Of a stretch of DNA of 64,000 bases, positions 17,050 to 26,068 are shown in pieces. The DNA comes from Sporosarcina psychrophila (GTDB lineage: Bacteria > Bacillota > Bacilli > Bacillales_A > Planococcaceae), in contig NZ_CP014616.1 of the NCBI RefSeq assembly GCF_001590685.1, positions 929,001-993,000 of the forward strand, in the 5' to 3' direction. Made by a program: the position numbers and the translations under genes. Below the pieces are notes generated by a model. That model was not told the origin of the DNA. It did no database searches and was given only the letters and a program-made list of their open reading frames with translations. Position 1 is the stretch's first letter. Each line of letters begins with the position of its first letter.

Positions 17050-17475
17050 ATGAGTTTGCCTGAGAGACTAGATGAAGTTCTAGGAGAAGAAATATATAAA
17101 CGTGAAGATAGCAATCTAGTACAAGATGCTTTAATAAGGCTAGGTGTAAACGTATCAGATACTTTCCAAGAATTTTATATCCAGTATGCAGGATCTTTTT
17201 GGGAAGAGCTTGTACCCTTTGAATTATTAGATATAGCAGATGAAGAAAATAATATTGAATCATACACACTCATTTCTAGAAAAGAACATGGTTTTCCGAA
17301 GCAGTATCTGGTTTTAAGTGAAATGTCAGCAAATGCTGTATTAGTGCTGGATACTGTAACAGATAAAATTTATATAGTTAATTTTGAGGGTGGAGATGAA
17401 CTGCTTTTAAAAGGAGAGCTAAAGGAAACTTGGTCATCGTTTTTTGATTTCTTGAAGGCATATTTTAATTGTTAA
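17050..17475 (+). CDS. SMI1/KNR4 (SUKH) family immunity protein for the LHH module
   Basis: 141 acidic residues; FQEFYIQYAGSFW in the first helix pair and IYIVNFEGGDELLLKGEL ... WSSFFDFLKAYF at the end fit the SUKH fold. It starts one base after the toxin tip stop, behind ACTAGGAGG. Last gene of the toxin array. Confidence 0.83.
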   Translation: MSLPERLDEVLGEEIYKREDSNLVQDALIRLGVNVSDTFQEFYIQYAGSFWEELVPFELLDIADEENNIESYTLISRKEHGFPKQYLVLSEMSANAVLVLDTVTDKIYIVNFEGGDELLLKGELKETWSSFFDFLKAYFNC

Positions 17476-17744
17476 TTGTGGATCAATAAAAGATACTGAA
17501 ATTGTAGATTTTTAAAACGGAGAGGTGATAATTGCCTATAGTGCAACTGGATTTAGTTATTCAATTGGAACAAAGATGGGTCTAGGGACCACAGTATCAG
17601 GTTTATTGTTTTCGGCAGTAGGTTGTTTTAACAACGATAGCAAGTGTTTTAGAAAGAGAAAAGTGTTGATGAACATAAAAATTAGGAGTGCGACAAACGT
17701 TTTTCGCATTTTAAATGCCATCACCTTTACCGTAGGTTACTATA
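17476..17744. other. Intergenic behind the toxin array
   Basis: A 74-residue frame from GTG 17525 and a 17-residue TTG frame (MPIVQLDL...) share one ribosome site, GGAGAGGTG. Neither gives a recognisable protein, so this is likely degraded DNA. Confidence 0.35.
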
Positions 17745-17828
17745 CTTAAAAATACATATTGCGAGGTGGAAAAATATAGCTTTAGCTATTATTATTACAC
17801 TATCGTTAGTACTTGGAGCGGCGGTAAA
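17745..17828 (+). pseudogene. 5' relic of the membrane-protein gene found at 19526
   Basis: The ribosome site and first about 20 codons (GCGAGGTG..., LALAIIITLSLVLGAAV-like) match 19500-19575 almost base for base, but the ATG has become ATA and the copy stops abruptly at the edge of MITE copy B. Confidence 0.7.
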
Positions 17829-17982
17829 TTTCAGATACCTGCGCACGAAGCTATTCCGATAATTCACTACAATTATATATTTAGTAACTGGAGATTAGAT
17901 AAGTGCATGATAATCTAATCTCTATTGTTTTTTTATGTAAGAATGTGAATTGTTTGTTATTTATTAGTTGCACAGTGTACCT
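17826..17982. mobile_element. MITE-like element, copy B
   Basis: Ends AAATTTCAGATACCTGCGCAC and GTTGCACAGTGTACCT are imperfect inverses. It contains a terminator-like hairpin GAGATTAGAT...ATAATCTAATCTC followed by T-run. Like copy D at 20582-20734. Confidence 0.65.
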
Positions 17983-18041
17983 AACATTATATCTGGAAAA
18001 GAGATATGCTTGTTACAAGCTAAAATGAAAGAGGTATTATC

Positions 18042-18785
18042 ATGCAATATATAGTTTTCGATTTAGAGGCAACGATGTCACATACAACAGATATGCCACA
18101 GTATATAATTGAAATTGGCGCTGCCAAAGTCTCGGATGTCGAAGGTGAATTAAAAATCATTGATAGGTTTCAGTCTTACGTAAAACCCCCACAAATGGAT
18201 TTACTTGATAAGAGAACATTGAAATTTGTAGGGCTAACTACTGATCAGTTCATTGATTCACCGAACATGGTAGAGGTAATGCAAAGATTTCGTAAGTGGA
18301 TAGGCGAGGAAGATTACTATCTATGTAGTTGGAGCAATAGCGACCTTCGACTCCTTGTCAATCACTATGCGAAGGAAAGATTTGATTTATCGTGGGTAAA
18401 AAACTTTAATGATATACAAAGACCTATATGTGTGGATGTTTTTCAAGAAAACAGACAAATTTCACTGAAAGAAGCATTAACGATGAGTGGAATTGAACAA
18501 GATGGAGAACTTCACTCTGCTGGTGATGATGCGGTTAACACAGCAAAACTTCTTGTGAAAAATATAAAAGATATCGTAGCCACTACATCTGAAGATCCGT
18601 TTGCTCAAATAATTTGCGTTCTGTATAAGAATTGTTTCATATGTGGTAAAACTACAAGGCATAATGACCTTCACTTGAATGAAAAAGGCAAGAAGACTAA
18701 TAGATGTAATACTTGTTGGGAAAGAATAAACGAAGAAAATCTAGCGAAAGAGTTAGAGGGAAAAGCCAATATCAAAGTACAATAA
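18042..18785 (+). CDS. DEDDh 3'-5' exonuclease with C-terminal zinc-finger-like tail
   Basis: 247 residues. Exo I motif FDLEAT (D7, E9), Exo II around WSNSD (D101), Exo III HSAGDD (H158, D163): all DEDDh catalytic residues are present, as in RNase T/DnaQ/ERI-like enzymes. After about 195 a Cys-rich tail CFICGKTTRH ... RCNTCWERI could bind zinc. ATG 18042 follows AAAGAGGT. Substrate (RNA or DNA) unknown. A standalone exonuclease of this form could act in RNA processing or DNA repair. Confidence 0.83.
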   Translation: MQYIVFDLEATMSHTTDMPQYIIEIGAAKVSDVEGELKIIDRFQSYVKPPQMDLLDKRTLKFVGLTTDQFIDSPNMVEVMQRFRKWIGEEDYYLCSWSNSDLRLLVNHYAKERFDLSWVKNFNDIQRPICVDVFQENRQISLKEALTMSGIEQDGELHSAGDDAVNTAKLLVKNIKDIVATTSEDPFAQIICVLYKNCFICGKTTRHNDLHLNEKGKKTNRCNTCWERINEENLAKELEGKANIKVQ

Positions 18786-18788
18786 ATC

Positions 18789-18944
18789 GGGTGCCTGTGC
18801 GCCACACAGATACAAGCAATTCACACCTCTGAATTAATATAAAAAAAAGCAGACGTTCTACAATTTTCCTGATTTATATTATATTATAATACAATTATAG
18901 TGAATTAACTAATTAGTTCTGCGCACAGTTACCTGAGAAATTCA
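18789..18944. mobile_element. MITE-like element, copy C
   Basis: Ends GGTGCCTGTGCGCC and GCGCACAGTTACCTGAGAAATT. Length and sequence resemble copy A at 6228. Confidence 0.65.
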
Positions 18945-19107
18945 AGATCTCCGTATATTGTCGGATTATACGAATAGTTTAAAGGGCTGAGATCTATAAA
19001 ATTCAGCTCATTTTTTATGAGGCGCTTAATTACAAGAAAAGTTTGTAACTTTAGAAATGAGTGAATCGTCTAGATAACGGATCAAACAACGAAAGCAGGT
19101 GCACTTC
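18945..19107. other. Intergenic with a terminator-like hairpin
   Basis: GGGCTGA...TCAGCTC followed by ATTTTTT near 18984-19016; otherwise nothing recognised. Confidence 0.35.
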
Positions 19108-19356
19108 ATGGGTTATCAATGGTTGGGATGGGCACAACTCATTCAAGCCTTATCGCAATCCAGCTTAGCCTTTTTAAGTAATATTTACGATATCGAACGC
19201 TACGAAGAATTACGCATGATTTGTGCAGAAATCAAGGAAGAGCGTACGGGATTAGACATGCAGGAAATCAAGGATTTATTCATGAATGACACAGGCTATC
19301 AAACGCCTAAAGTGGATGTTCGTGGGGATAGTTTTCAAGTGATGAAAGTGTTATGA
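19108..19356 (+). pseudogene. NUDIX hydrolase, N-terminal domain only
   Basis: 82 residues, MGYQWLGWAQLIQALSQSSL through ETIC-type helices to TGYQTPKVDVRG. This is the NUDIX-associated N-terminal domain of a Firmicutes ADP-ribose-type pyrophosphatase. The frame ends right where the NUDIX box should begin, so the catalytic half is lost. Ribosome site AGCAGGTG. Confidence 0.75.
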
Positions 19357-19525
19357 GTAGCCTTCCTAACGATTTTTATAAAGATGTTGATGGTCATATG
19401 AGTGAGTTGGAAGAGTATGATGTTGTTTACCTTCTGAAAACAGAGTTTAAATAAGGGTTTTAGACAATTATGGATATAGTGATGGAATGCTATCCTTTAA
19501 AATACATTTTTGCGAGGTGAAAGAT

Positions 19526-20263
19526 ATGGCTCTAGCTATTATTATTACACTATCGTTAGTACTTGGAGCAGCGGTAGTATTGATTTGTGGGAAAGGGAAT
19601 TTCAAGGGGATGATTGCTCTGTTACTTATGTTATGGGCAGGCGATTTCTTGTTTCTGTATGCAAAATTTGTAGTGGGTGACCCCTTCTTAACGTCAATTA
19701 TTTATTTACCTGCGATGATTTTGGTGGGAATTCCCGTAATTGGGTTGATTATTATTGTTGTGAAAAGTAATGGAGGAAAAGATAGTGAGAAAATAGTTCG
19801 TGCGATTGTATTTTCCATAACGATGACAATTATCATTGTTTTTGTACCGTCATTAAAATCAGAGGGTAAATTCAAATTATATCAAAACGATTTTTATGCC
19901 GTTTCAGATGCGGTTTTTCAAGCGTACGACGATGGTAAAGTATCAGTTGGAGATCATTTTTCTTCATGGTCATCTAACACAAGCGATTTAGAAAACACGG
20001 ATTCTGTTTTTTCTAGCAATGAAATTGTGAAGAAAATGGAAAAATTAAAACAGTCCGCTGGCGTATATGGTTATGATTTTGTAGATAAAGATGTCATCTA
20101 TTTCAGTTTCGGTGCTGTTTTCCAATCAATTAGCGGAATTGCGATCAGTAGGAACGGTAAAGATCTTTCCACAGATGAAACACTGGAATCGCAACCCTAT
20201 GATGGTGTTCCTACGTATAGGTATATAATGGATGGTGTCTATCATTTTACCGATGGGTTATAA
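19526..20263 (+). CDS. Membrane protein with extracytoplasmic C-terminal domain
   Basis: 245 residues: four hydrophobic helices in the first 120 residues, then about 120 polar residues (KFKLYQNDFYAVSDAVFQAY..., YRYIMDGVYHFTDGL). No family recognised. ATG 19526 lies behind GCGAGGTG. A truncated copy of its first codons exists at 17745. Confidence 0.6.
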   Translation: MALAIIITLSLVLGAAVVLICGKGNFKGMIALLLMLWAGDFLFLYAKFVVGDPFLTSIIYLPAMILVGIPVIGLIIIVVKSNGGKDSEKIVRAIVFSITMTIIIVFVPSLKSEGKFKLYQNDFYAVSDAVFQAYDDGKVSVGDHFSSWSSNTSDLENTDSVFSSNEIVKKMEKLKQSAGVYGYDFVDKDVIYFSFGAVFQSISGIAISRNGKDLSTDETLESQPYDGVPTYRYIMDGVYHFTDGL

Positions 20264-20322
20264 GTAGTTATTTCTTTGGTAAATACTTATTCGTTCTAAT
20301 AAAAGTACGAGGGGGTTTTTGT

Positions 20323-20505
20323 ATGGAATTTTTTTGGATTGTACTAGGGGCATTATTGGGAACAAGTGGTTACGTGTGTCAGTTGACGTATATGAAAAAT
20401 TTACACGAAGGAAAGGATATAAAAAATCCAAGGTTATTAGGCATTCTATCTATATTTTTTGCCCTTGTAATCGTCATGATGTTTATTGTATTTGGGTTGA
20501 TGTGA
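20323..20505 (+). CDS. Small two-helix membrane protein
   Basis: 60 residues with hydrophobic helices at about 3-22 and 40-59 around a polar loop. Strong site CGAGGGGG before ATG. Function unknown; probably co-transcribed with the preceding gene. Confidence 0.55.
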   Translation: MEFFWIVLGALLGTSGYVCQLTYMKNLHEGKDIKNPRLLGILSIFFALVIVMMFIVFGLM

Positions 20506-20581
20506 TTTAGTGATAAGATAGTTATTAAACTGGTGATTATTGTAAGACCCAAACAAAATATATTCTATTTATATTTTTAAA

Positions 20582-20734
20582 AATTTCAGGTACCTGTGTG
20601 CGAAACTATTGTAGTAATTAATTTAAATTACATATTTATGAACTGAAGATTAGATAGGTACATGATAACCTAATCTCTATTGATTTTTTAAGAAATTGTG
20701 TGAGTTGTTACTTGTTTTTTATTGCGCAGGTACC
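20582..20734. mobile_element. MITE-like element, copy D
   Basis: Ends AAATTTCAGGTACCTGTGTGCG and GCGCAGGTACC. Carries GAAGATTAGATAGG...AACCTAATCTC hairpin and T-run as in copy B. Confidence 0.65.
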
Positions 20735-20838
20735 ATACACTCAGGCAGTTTTTATCCTATTAAACTATCGGATAAATTAGTTCAATAAGAAGTAGACTAT
20801 TGGAGAATTTCACTAATAAATTGATTGTGGGGATCTAC

Positions 20839-21230
20839 TTGATTATTAGAAAACTTTTTTCGGTTTTATTGCTGGTATTTTGCTCATGTTAATTTATTTT
20901 CTATTAGAACAGTCTGGATTTGTCCTCTTAATAGGTGTTTATCTCTTACCCATTCTTTTGATTTATGGAGTGCTATCATCTATTCTTTCTGATTTCGTTA
21001 CAAAAAGACTAAGAGGATTGCTCAGAGGAAGTTTGGCGCTATTCATTCATTTATTCTTTGCTGCTTCGTTTGTTTTAATGCCAATCTTAGAAATGGAAAG
21101 GAGATTTAATCGCTTAGTTTTAATTACCGCTCTTTTATCATCAAGTCTATTTTGGTGTATAGATGAGTTCCTTAGGTCTAAAAGAGCTAAAGATATATGC
21201 GAAAAGATAGATGAATTAGAAATTTATTGA
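20839..21230 (+). pseudogene. Membrane protein (UPF0715-like) with a frameshift in a T-run
   Basis: TTG 20839 behind GTGGGGA gives MIIRKLF and then a stop. One extra T in the run 20855-20860 would give a continuous frame (KLFFGFIAGILLMLIYF...) into the open frame ending at 21230. The joined product is about 130 residues with four helices (YGVLSSILSDFVTKRLRG between helices 2 and 3). It resembles the UPF0715/YwlA kind of small membrane protein, held loosely. Confidence 0.55.
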
Positions 21231-21430
21231 ATATCCATTTTAACATTCAACTAACTGGTATTTTGGTGTAACAACAGTAATGCTTTTCTTATTGTGCTAG
21301 CGGAGCTTTAGTTCAATAAGAAAAATTGAAACATTTATTCGTTTAAACATATTAAAGTAAAAGGGCAGGCTAGTTTAAGTGTTCCCCCTATAAGCTGTTA
21401 GAAGAATCCAAAGGAACTTTTATCTAGATA
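21231..21430. repeat. Intergenic with dispersed palindromes
   Basis: Two copies of the AACTAAC.../AGTTCAATAAG repeat family at about 21250-21280 and 21295-21333. Confidence 0.5.
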
Positions 21431-21595
21431 TTAATCAATCACTATCTTCCCATCTTTATCTAGTAAAGGAGTCATTCCACTCAATCCCAAACCACTAGTC
21501 ATGAGATAATTTACACCTGTTTCAGTATCCACTACAATTTTAATAAGGCCTCCACTTAAATGTTCTTTTAATTTTACTTTAAATCTTTTTTTCAT
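21431..21595 (-). CDS. DUF6440-like small protein
   Basis: 54 residues: MKKRFKVKLKEHLSGG, then VVDTETGVNYLM and GMTPLLDKDGKIVID. The pattern (KILVD..TGVNYL ... GLTPLLD..G) is that of DUF6440. ATG 21595 is preceded by GGAAGGGG. Function unknown. Confidence 0.65.
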   Translation of the reverse strand: MKKRFKVKLKEHLSGGLIKIVVDTETGVNYLMTSGLGLSGMTPLLDKDGKIVID

Positions 21596-21718
21596 TTTTA
21601 CATACCCCTTCCAATATTTATCATTTTACATGAAGTTATTAATAGGTACCAATTTGTACCCAGCAGATGTAGGTATCATTTTAAAAATTATATATAATGT
21701 CCATCTTGGCCTCACCTA

Positions 21719-21749
21719 AAAAGGAAACCTTCAATTTCAAGGTTTCCTT
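21719..21749. terminator. Perfect hairpin
   Basis: AAGGAAACCTT and AAGGTTTCCTT around CAATTTC. The T-run lies on the left side, so it would terminate leftward transcription. Confidence 0.45.
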
Positions 21750-21877
21750 ACTCATTATTTAACTTATTCAACTTCTTTGGGGGAGGGGGATTAAATGTGG
21801 ATCGATACAGTTAAAATGCTATTATGTTAGTGGTAGATTCACATTTTAAATACATATAGAAGGAAGTAGTGAAACGT

Positions 21878-22330
21878 ATGGCAATTGCATCACATTCTGT
21901 AATCATTCCAGCACCTGTAGAGAACGTATGGGAATACGTTAGTCAAATCGAAAACTGGGCAGTAATGGTTCCTGCCTATAAGGAGCATGAACAAATCGAT
22001 GAACAAAAGTCGGTTTGGACATTCGAAGGGAATATTAAAGGATTTAAAAAGGCTGTAAAAATGGAGTTAAACATCACTGAATTTCATGAGCCATCGATGA
22101 TTCGGTTCGAGTTAAAAGGGTTAACGGACAACTTTACAGGTAGTGGCCAGTTTACTGCTGATGAAACGGCAGGGCAAACAACGATGACAGGGACAGTTGA
22201 AGTAAATGCAGGCGGCTTAACAGGCGCTGTGTTGACACCTGTTATTAAAATGGTGTTGCCGAAAGTGACAACACGCTTAACGGAGAAAATTGCACGCCAA
22301 GTTAAACAGGAAAAGTTGTCGGTTCGGTAA
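21878..22330 (+). CDS. CoxG/SRPBCC-family protein
   Basis: 150 residues beginning MAIASHSVIIPAPVENVWEYV, a SRPBCC start-type fold. FTGSGQFTADETAGQTTMTG and an amphipathic C-terminal helix match carbon-monoxide dehydrogenase subunit G-like proteins. ATG 21878 is better spaced from GAAGGAAG than the GTG at 21869. Probable lipid or membrane-linked ligand binding; no cox genes are near, so the CoxG label is by fold only. Confidence 0.78.
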   Translation: MAIASHSVIIPAPVENVWEYVSQIENWAVMVPAYKEHEQIDEQKSVWTFEGNIKGFKKAVKMELNITEFHEPSMIRFELKGLTDNFTGSGQFTADETAGQTTMTGTVEVNAGGLTGAVLTPVIKMVLPKVTTRLTEKIARQVKQEKLSVR

Positions 22331-22420
22331 AGAAGGTTTTACTTATTGAGGTGACGGGTCCTTTTATATAATGTGGCTGACATTTAAATGAAGTGCGGTT
22401 AGTCAAAAGATGTCACAGAA

Positions 22421-22467
22421 AGTAACCATTCAGCTTCTTGGTCGGAAGCGGAGTGGTTACTTTTTTC
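22421..22467 (+). terminator. Terminator after the SRPBCC gene
   Basis: AGTAACCATTCAGCTTC / GGAAGCGGAGTGGTTACT then TTTTTT. Confidence 0.85.
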
Positions 22468-22543
22468 TATTGATGGATCATGCAATCATCGCTACTACAG
22501 CTGTCGCTGTCAATGCATTGAACCTTCAATGATTTTATAAAAT

Positions 22544-22960
22544 TTACTTCCCTGGATCGTCAATTTCATGGAATTTAAAACTGTTCACCAACAAAAGTTT
22601 CACAGCCGCCGAATCGGTTTTTACAATTACTTCTTTCATATCTAGGGGTACTCTTCCAGACGGTTCGATAACCAACTGTATTACGCACTCAGATAAAGCT
22701 TCGGTACTCTCCTTGTCGCCACCGTACTCCACGTAACATAACGGCTAACGTCATGACCAATTCACTTCCTACAAGAAACATCGTTTCAATCTTGATTAGC
22801 ATGTCCTCCATAACAATTCTGGCAATTTCACAAGGTACACTAAATGTATCCTTGCCCGGTTGTTTGCATTGTTCATAATAGGAAATGATTATATTGTGTA
22901 AGCAGAAATTTATTTCCTTGAAATTGTGAATGAGTACGCTAATCAGCTGTTCACCTTAAT
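22544..22960 (-). pseudogene. Relic containing part of a SLAP-domain gene
   Basis: At 22820-22960 the minus strand reads GEQLISVLIHNFKEIN ... IIISYYEQ ... FSVPCEIA, a clear copy of the middle of the SLAP gene at 24647-25012. The frame continues into unrelated sequence and stops. The overlapping frame 22544-22732 (62 residues) is one base out of phase and unrecognised. No start codon for a full protein. Confidence 0.6.
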
Positions 22961-23332
22961 TTTGGATCGACCACTATTCCTAAAAAAAATCAGGTTTTTT
23001 TGAACCAGGTTATTTGTAAAAAAAATCCTAAGCTCGGACATTCTCGATAAAGACATCTACATCGAGACGACAGAAGGTGCGAATATCCTTCTTAATGCGT
23101 CAGATAGATATCACGATTCATTAGCAACGTGTTAAACTATAGGCAGATGAATTTCGAGGTATAGTCCAAAAAAATATTCTTAGAATACACTATAAATGGT
23201 TTGATATTCATCAAAGCTGATTCCATCCTGTTATGGTGTCTATGCTTGTACATATATGTGAATTAACGCGTATATTTGTAAAAACAGGAAACCTGCAAGG
23301 ATTTACAGAGAAAATAATAGGATGGTGCTTCC
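22961..23332. other. Intergenic with gene scrap
   Basis: A short frame near 23047-23139 (LDKDIYIETTEGANILL...) ends in TAA and lacks a start; remainder unremarkable. Confidence 0.35.
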
Positions 23333-24298
23333 ATGATTGGTATGGGCTATCGGACGATAAAGACTGCTGTAGGAGCAGGGCTGGCCATTTGGATTGCGAG
23401 TTTATTGGATTTGGAATTTGCAACATTTGCAGGAATTATTGTTATTATGTGTATCGAGAAAACGAAGAAAAAGACATTAATTACAATGAAGGATAAATTC
23501 TTGGCCTCTCTTTTATCTTTGATTCTTGGTGCATTGTTTTTTGAAGTATTAGGTTATAATCCCATTGTTTTTTCCTTATTTATTTTATTATTTGTTCCAA
23601 TCCTTGTAAGAGCTCACATCCAGGCTGGTTTTGTCACAAGTATGGTTGTCGTATTACATGTTTATACGGTAAAGGATGCTACCTGGGCTCTGTTTCTGAA
23701 TGAGCTCTATATTATTTTCATCGGTATGGGAATTGCTCTTCTCGTCAATAGTTTCATGCCAAATTTCAAGCGAGATATTGAAAACTTTAAGAAGGAGATT
23801 GAACAAAAGTTTGAAATTATTCTCTTTGAATTCTCTGCCCATTTAAGGGATAGTATGCGGAAGTGGGATGGGAAAGAGATTCTTGAGGTAGAAGATTTGA
23901 TTAATCAATCTAAAAGCATTGCCATTCAAGATGTAGAAAATCGTCTGCTGCGAAAACAAAATATAGATTATTATTATCTGGAAATGCGAGAGGATCAACT
24001 GGAACTTCTAAAACATATGATGAAAATCGTTGCTATTTTCTCTTCATTCAGCCTAGACGTTAAACAGAAAGAAATGTTTGCAGAGTTCTTGGAGAACTTA
24101 AGTCGAAACGTTCATTCGGGAGATACAACGGACATTTCATTAAATGAGTTAGAGGAATTAAATGCCTTAATTCGCGAGATGGAGTTGCCGAAGAGAAGAG
24201 AAGAATTTGAAATACGGGCGAATCTATTTGATTTGATTTTTGAAATGAAAAACTACTTAAACATAAAGAAAAAACTTTTTGCAAAAAGAATTCGATAG
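23333..24298 (+). CDS. Aromatic acid exporter family (ArAE/DUF939) membrane protein
   Basis: 321 residues. About five to six hydrophobic helices in 1-150 (MGYRTIKTAVGAGLAIWIA start, GIIVIMCIEKTKKKTL) are followed by a long cytosolic helical domain of about 160 residues, the layout of the ArAE_1/YgaE group. The first residues TIKTAVGAGLAI are characteristic. Probable efflux or membrane-stress role; substrate not known. Terminator follows at 24483. Confidence 0.82.
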   Translation: MIGMGYRTIKTAVGAGLAIWIASLLDLEFATFAGIIVIMCIEKTKKKTLITMKDKFLASLLSLILGALFFEVLGYNPIVFSLFILLFVPILVRAHIQAGFVTSMVVVLHVYTVKDATWALFLNELYIIFIGMGIALLVNSFMPNFKRDIENFKKEIEQKFEIILFEFSAHLRDSMRKWDGKEILEVEDLINQSKSIAIQDVENRLLRKQNIDYYYLEMREDQLELLKHMMKIVAIFSSFSLDVKQKEMFAEFLENLSRNVHSGDTTDISLNELEELNALIREMELPKRREEFEIRANLFDLIFEMKNYLNIKKKLFAKRIR

Positions 24299-24482
24299 TG
24301 GAAAGTGCCTGTGAGAGGATATTCATCACGATTTCATAAAATAAACGGCGGATATCGATTATATAACGCTCTGTCGATATCCTCTGGATTTTTAATTGCA
24401 AGTAAGTGTTGTTGCCATACATTCATGAGGTATTGGTTCGCCCCGCGCCGTCTGCATAGTTTGTTTCATTGATTTTCAATTA

Positions 24483-24524
24483 ACGTCAAAACCCTTGATT
24501 CAGCAAGGCTTTTGACGTTTTTTA
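24483..24524 (+). terminator. Terminator
   Basis: ACGTCAAAACCCTTG ... CAAGGCTTTTGACGT followed by TTTTTT. Confidence 0.85.
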
Positions 24525-24545
24525 TATCATACAATTTCATTGAGT

Positions 24546-24590
24546 ATTTTAAAAATAGTAGCACAAACCATGTCCGTGGTTTGTGCTACT
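24546..24590 (-). terminator. Terminator of the SLAP gene
   Basis: Perfect 14-bp arms AGTAGCACAAACCA / TGGTTTGTGCTACT, loop TGTCCG, T-run on the minus strand. Confidence 0.8.
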
Positions 24591-24646
24591 AGTGTAAATT
24601 TGTTTAGCTTTTATTTTAAGTGCTGACTAATAGACACCACTTTGTT

Positions 24647-25012
24647 TTAATTCCAAATCATATATTGCGGGTCTGCATTTGTTTCATTCGTTTCTGAAAA
24701 TATAAACGTCCATGGCATAGAAGTATTGCCGGCAATTTCACAAGGTAAGCTAAACGTAGCATTGGTCCGATGTATGCCTTGTTCATAATAGGAAATGACT
24801 GTATTGTGTAAGCGGAGATTTATGTCCTCAAAATTGTGAATGAGTACGGCAATCAGCTGTTCACCTTTATGATTGCGAGCGTTCCATAAAAATAACAAAT
24901 GGACACCGCCTTGTAGTTGTTTTGTTTGTTGTTGGAAATGATGAGTAATTTTTTCGCGATCAGCAGGGGCAATTGTTTTGTCCCATGCAGGTTCAAAATA
25001 GAGCTTTTGCAT
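24647..25012 (-). CDS. SLAP-domain protein
   Basis: 121 residues: LYFEPAWDKTIAPADREKI, LIAVLIHNFEDINLRLHNT, FSLPCEIAGNTSMPWTFIF, the order seen in SLAP domains of the accessory Sec/S-layer assembly proteins of Bacillales. No signal peptide, so it is a stand-alone domain. ATG 25012 is eight bases behind GGAGG; ATG 25018 touches it. A decayed partial copy lies at 22820-22960. Confidence 0.75.
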   Translation of the reverse strand: MQKLYFEPAWDKTIAPADREKITHHFQQQTKQLQGGVHLLFLWNARNHKGEQLIAVLIHNFEDINLRLHNTVISYYEQGIHRTNATFSLPCEIAGNTSMPWTFIFSETNETNADPQYMIWN

Positions 25013-25096
25013 CGTCATCGCCTCCAGTTACTCTTCCAATGTATTTAGTTAGTATTATTTGGGACGCGGAACCTATCTCCGTGTCTCGTGCTTGAC

Positions 25097-26068
25097 TTAG
25101 TCTAATTCTAAAACTGGCTGTACTAAACGACGGACTTCATCCGTTGAATTTGTATTCATTAATTGGTTTCTTAATTCAGCTGCGCCTTCAAATCCTCGAA
25201 TATAGATTTTGAAAAAGCGATGAAGTTGCTTAAATGAACGAGGTTCGATTTCGTTTGAATATTTATCGTGAAGATCCAAATGTAAAAGTAATAAAGTGAG
25301 AAACTCTTTCACACTATGTTCTTTAGGTTCTTTTTCGAAAGCAAATGGATTGGTGAAAATGCCGCGGCCAATCATGACACCATCAACGCCGTATTGTTCC
25401 ACTAATTTTAATCCTGTTGCGCGATCAGGAATATCTCCGTTAATGGTTAACAACGTATTTGGAGCAATTTCATCGCGTAGTTTTTTGATTTCAGGGATTA
25501 GTTCCCAGTGTGCATCTACTTTACTCATCTCTTTTTTTGTACGAAGGTGAATGGAAAGATTCGCAATATCTTGTTTCAATACATGTCCTAACCAATCGAG
25601 CCACTCGTCAACATTTGTGTAACCCAACCTTGTTTTAACACTAACTGGTAATCCACCTGCTTTTGCTGCTTGAATAATTTCTGCTGCAACTTCAGGATGT
25701 CGTATTAATCCAGCACCCTTACCATTGGCTGCGACGTTTTGTACGGGGCATCCCATGTTTAAATCGATACCTTTAAACCCTAGTTTTTTCATATCAATAC
25801 TCATCTGTTCAAAAAATGCTGGTTTATTGCCCCAAATATGAGCGACAATCGGTTGCTCATCTGCTGTAAACGTTAACCTACCACGTACACTGTCTCTTCC
25901 TTCAGGGTGACAATAACTTTCTGTATTTGTGAATTCCGTGAAAAATACGTCGGGTTTTGCTGCTTCACTAATGACGTGGCGAAACACCACGTCTGTGACA
26001 TCTTCCATTGGTGCTAATATAAAAAACGGCTTCGGTAAATCAAGCCAAAAATTATCTTCGTTATTCAT
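25097..26068 (-). CDS. dus: tRNA-dihydrouridine synthase
   Basis: 323 residues, TIM barrel with FMN. The N-terminal LAPMEDVTD, the catalytic Cys segment [21 protein letters not shown] (about 99-119), SVKTRLG, NGDI and DGVMIGRG are all diagnostic. It reduces uridine to dihydrouridine in tRNA. ATG 26068 has AGGAGG upstream. It is a longer DusB/DusC-type paralog rather than the dusB of the folate cluster; which uridine is modified cannot be told. Confidence 0.95.
   Translation of the reverse strand: MNNEDNFWLDLPKPFFILAPMEDVTDVVFRHVISEAAKPDVFFTEFTNTESYCHPEGRDSVRGRLTFTADEQPIVAHIWGNKPAFFEQMSIDMKKLGFKGIDLNMGCPVQNVAANGKGAGLIRHPEVAAEIIQAAKAGGLPVSVKTRLGYTNVDEWLDWLGHVLKQDIANLSIHLRTKKEMSKVDAHWELIPEIKKLRDEIAPNTLLTINGDIPDRATGLKLVEQYGVDGVMIGRGIFTNPFAFEKEPKEHSVKEFLTLLLLHLDLHDKYSNEIEPRSFKQLHRFFKIYIRGFEGAAELRNQLMNTNSTDEVRRLVQPVLELD

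Noticed and set aside
21786-21835. 11-codon ORF behind GGGGGAGGGGG (MWIDTVKMLLC)
   Set aside because: Very strong site but peptide too short to interpret; probably a gene start left by deletion.
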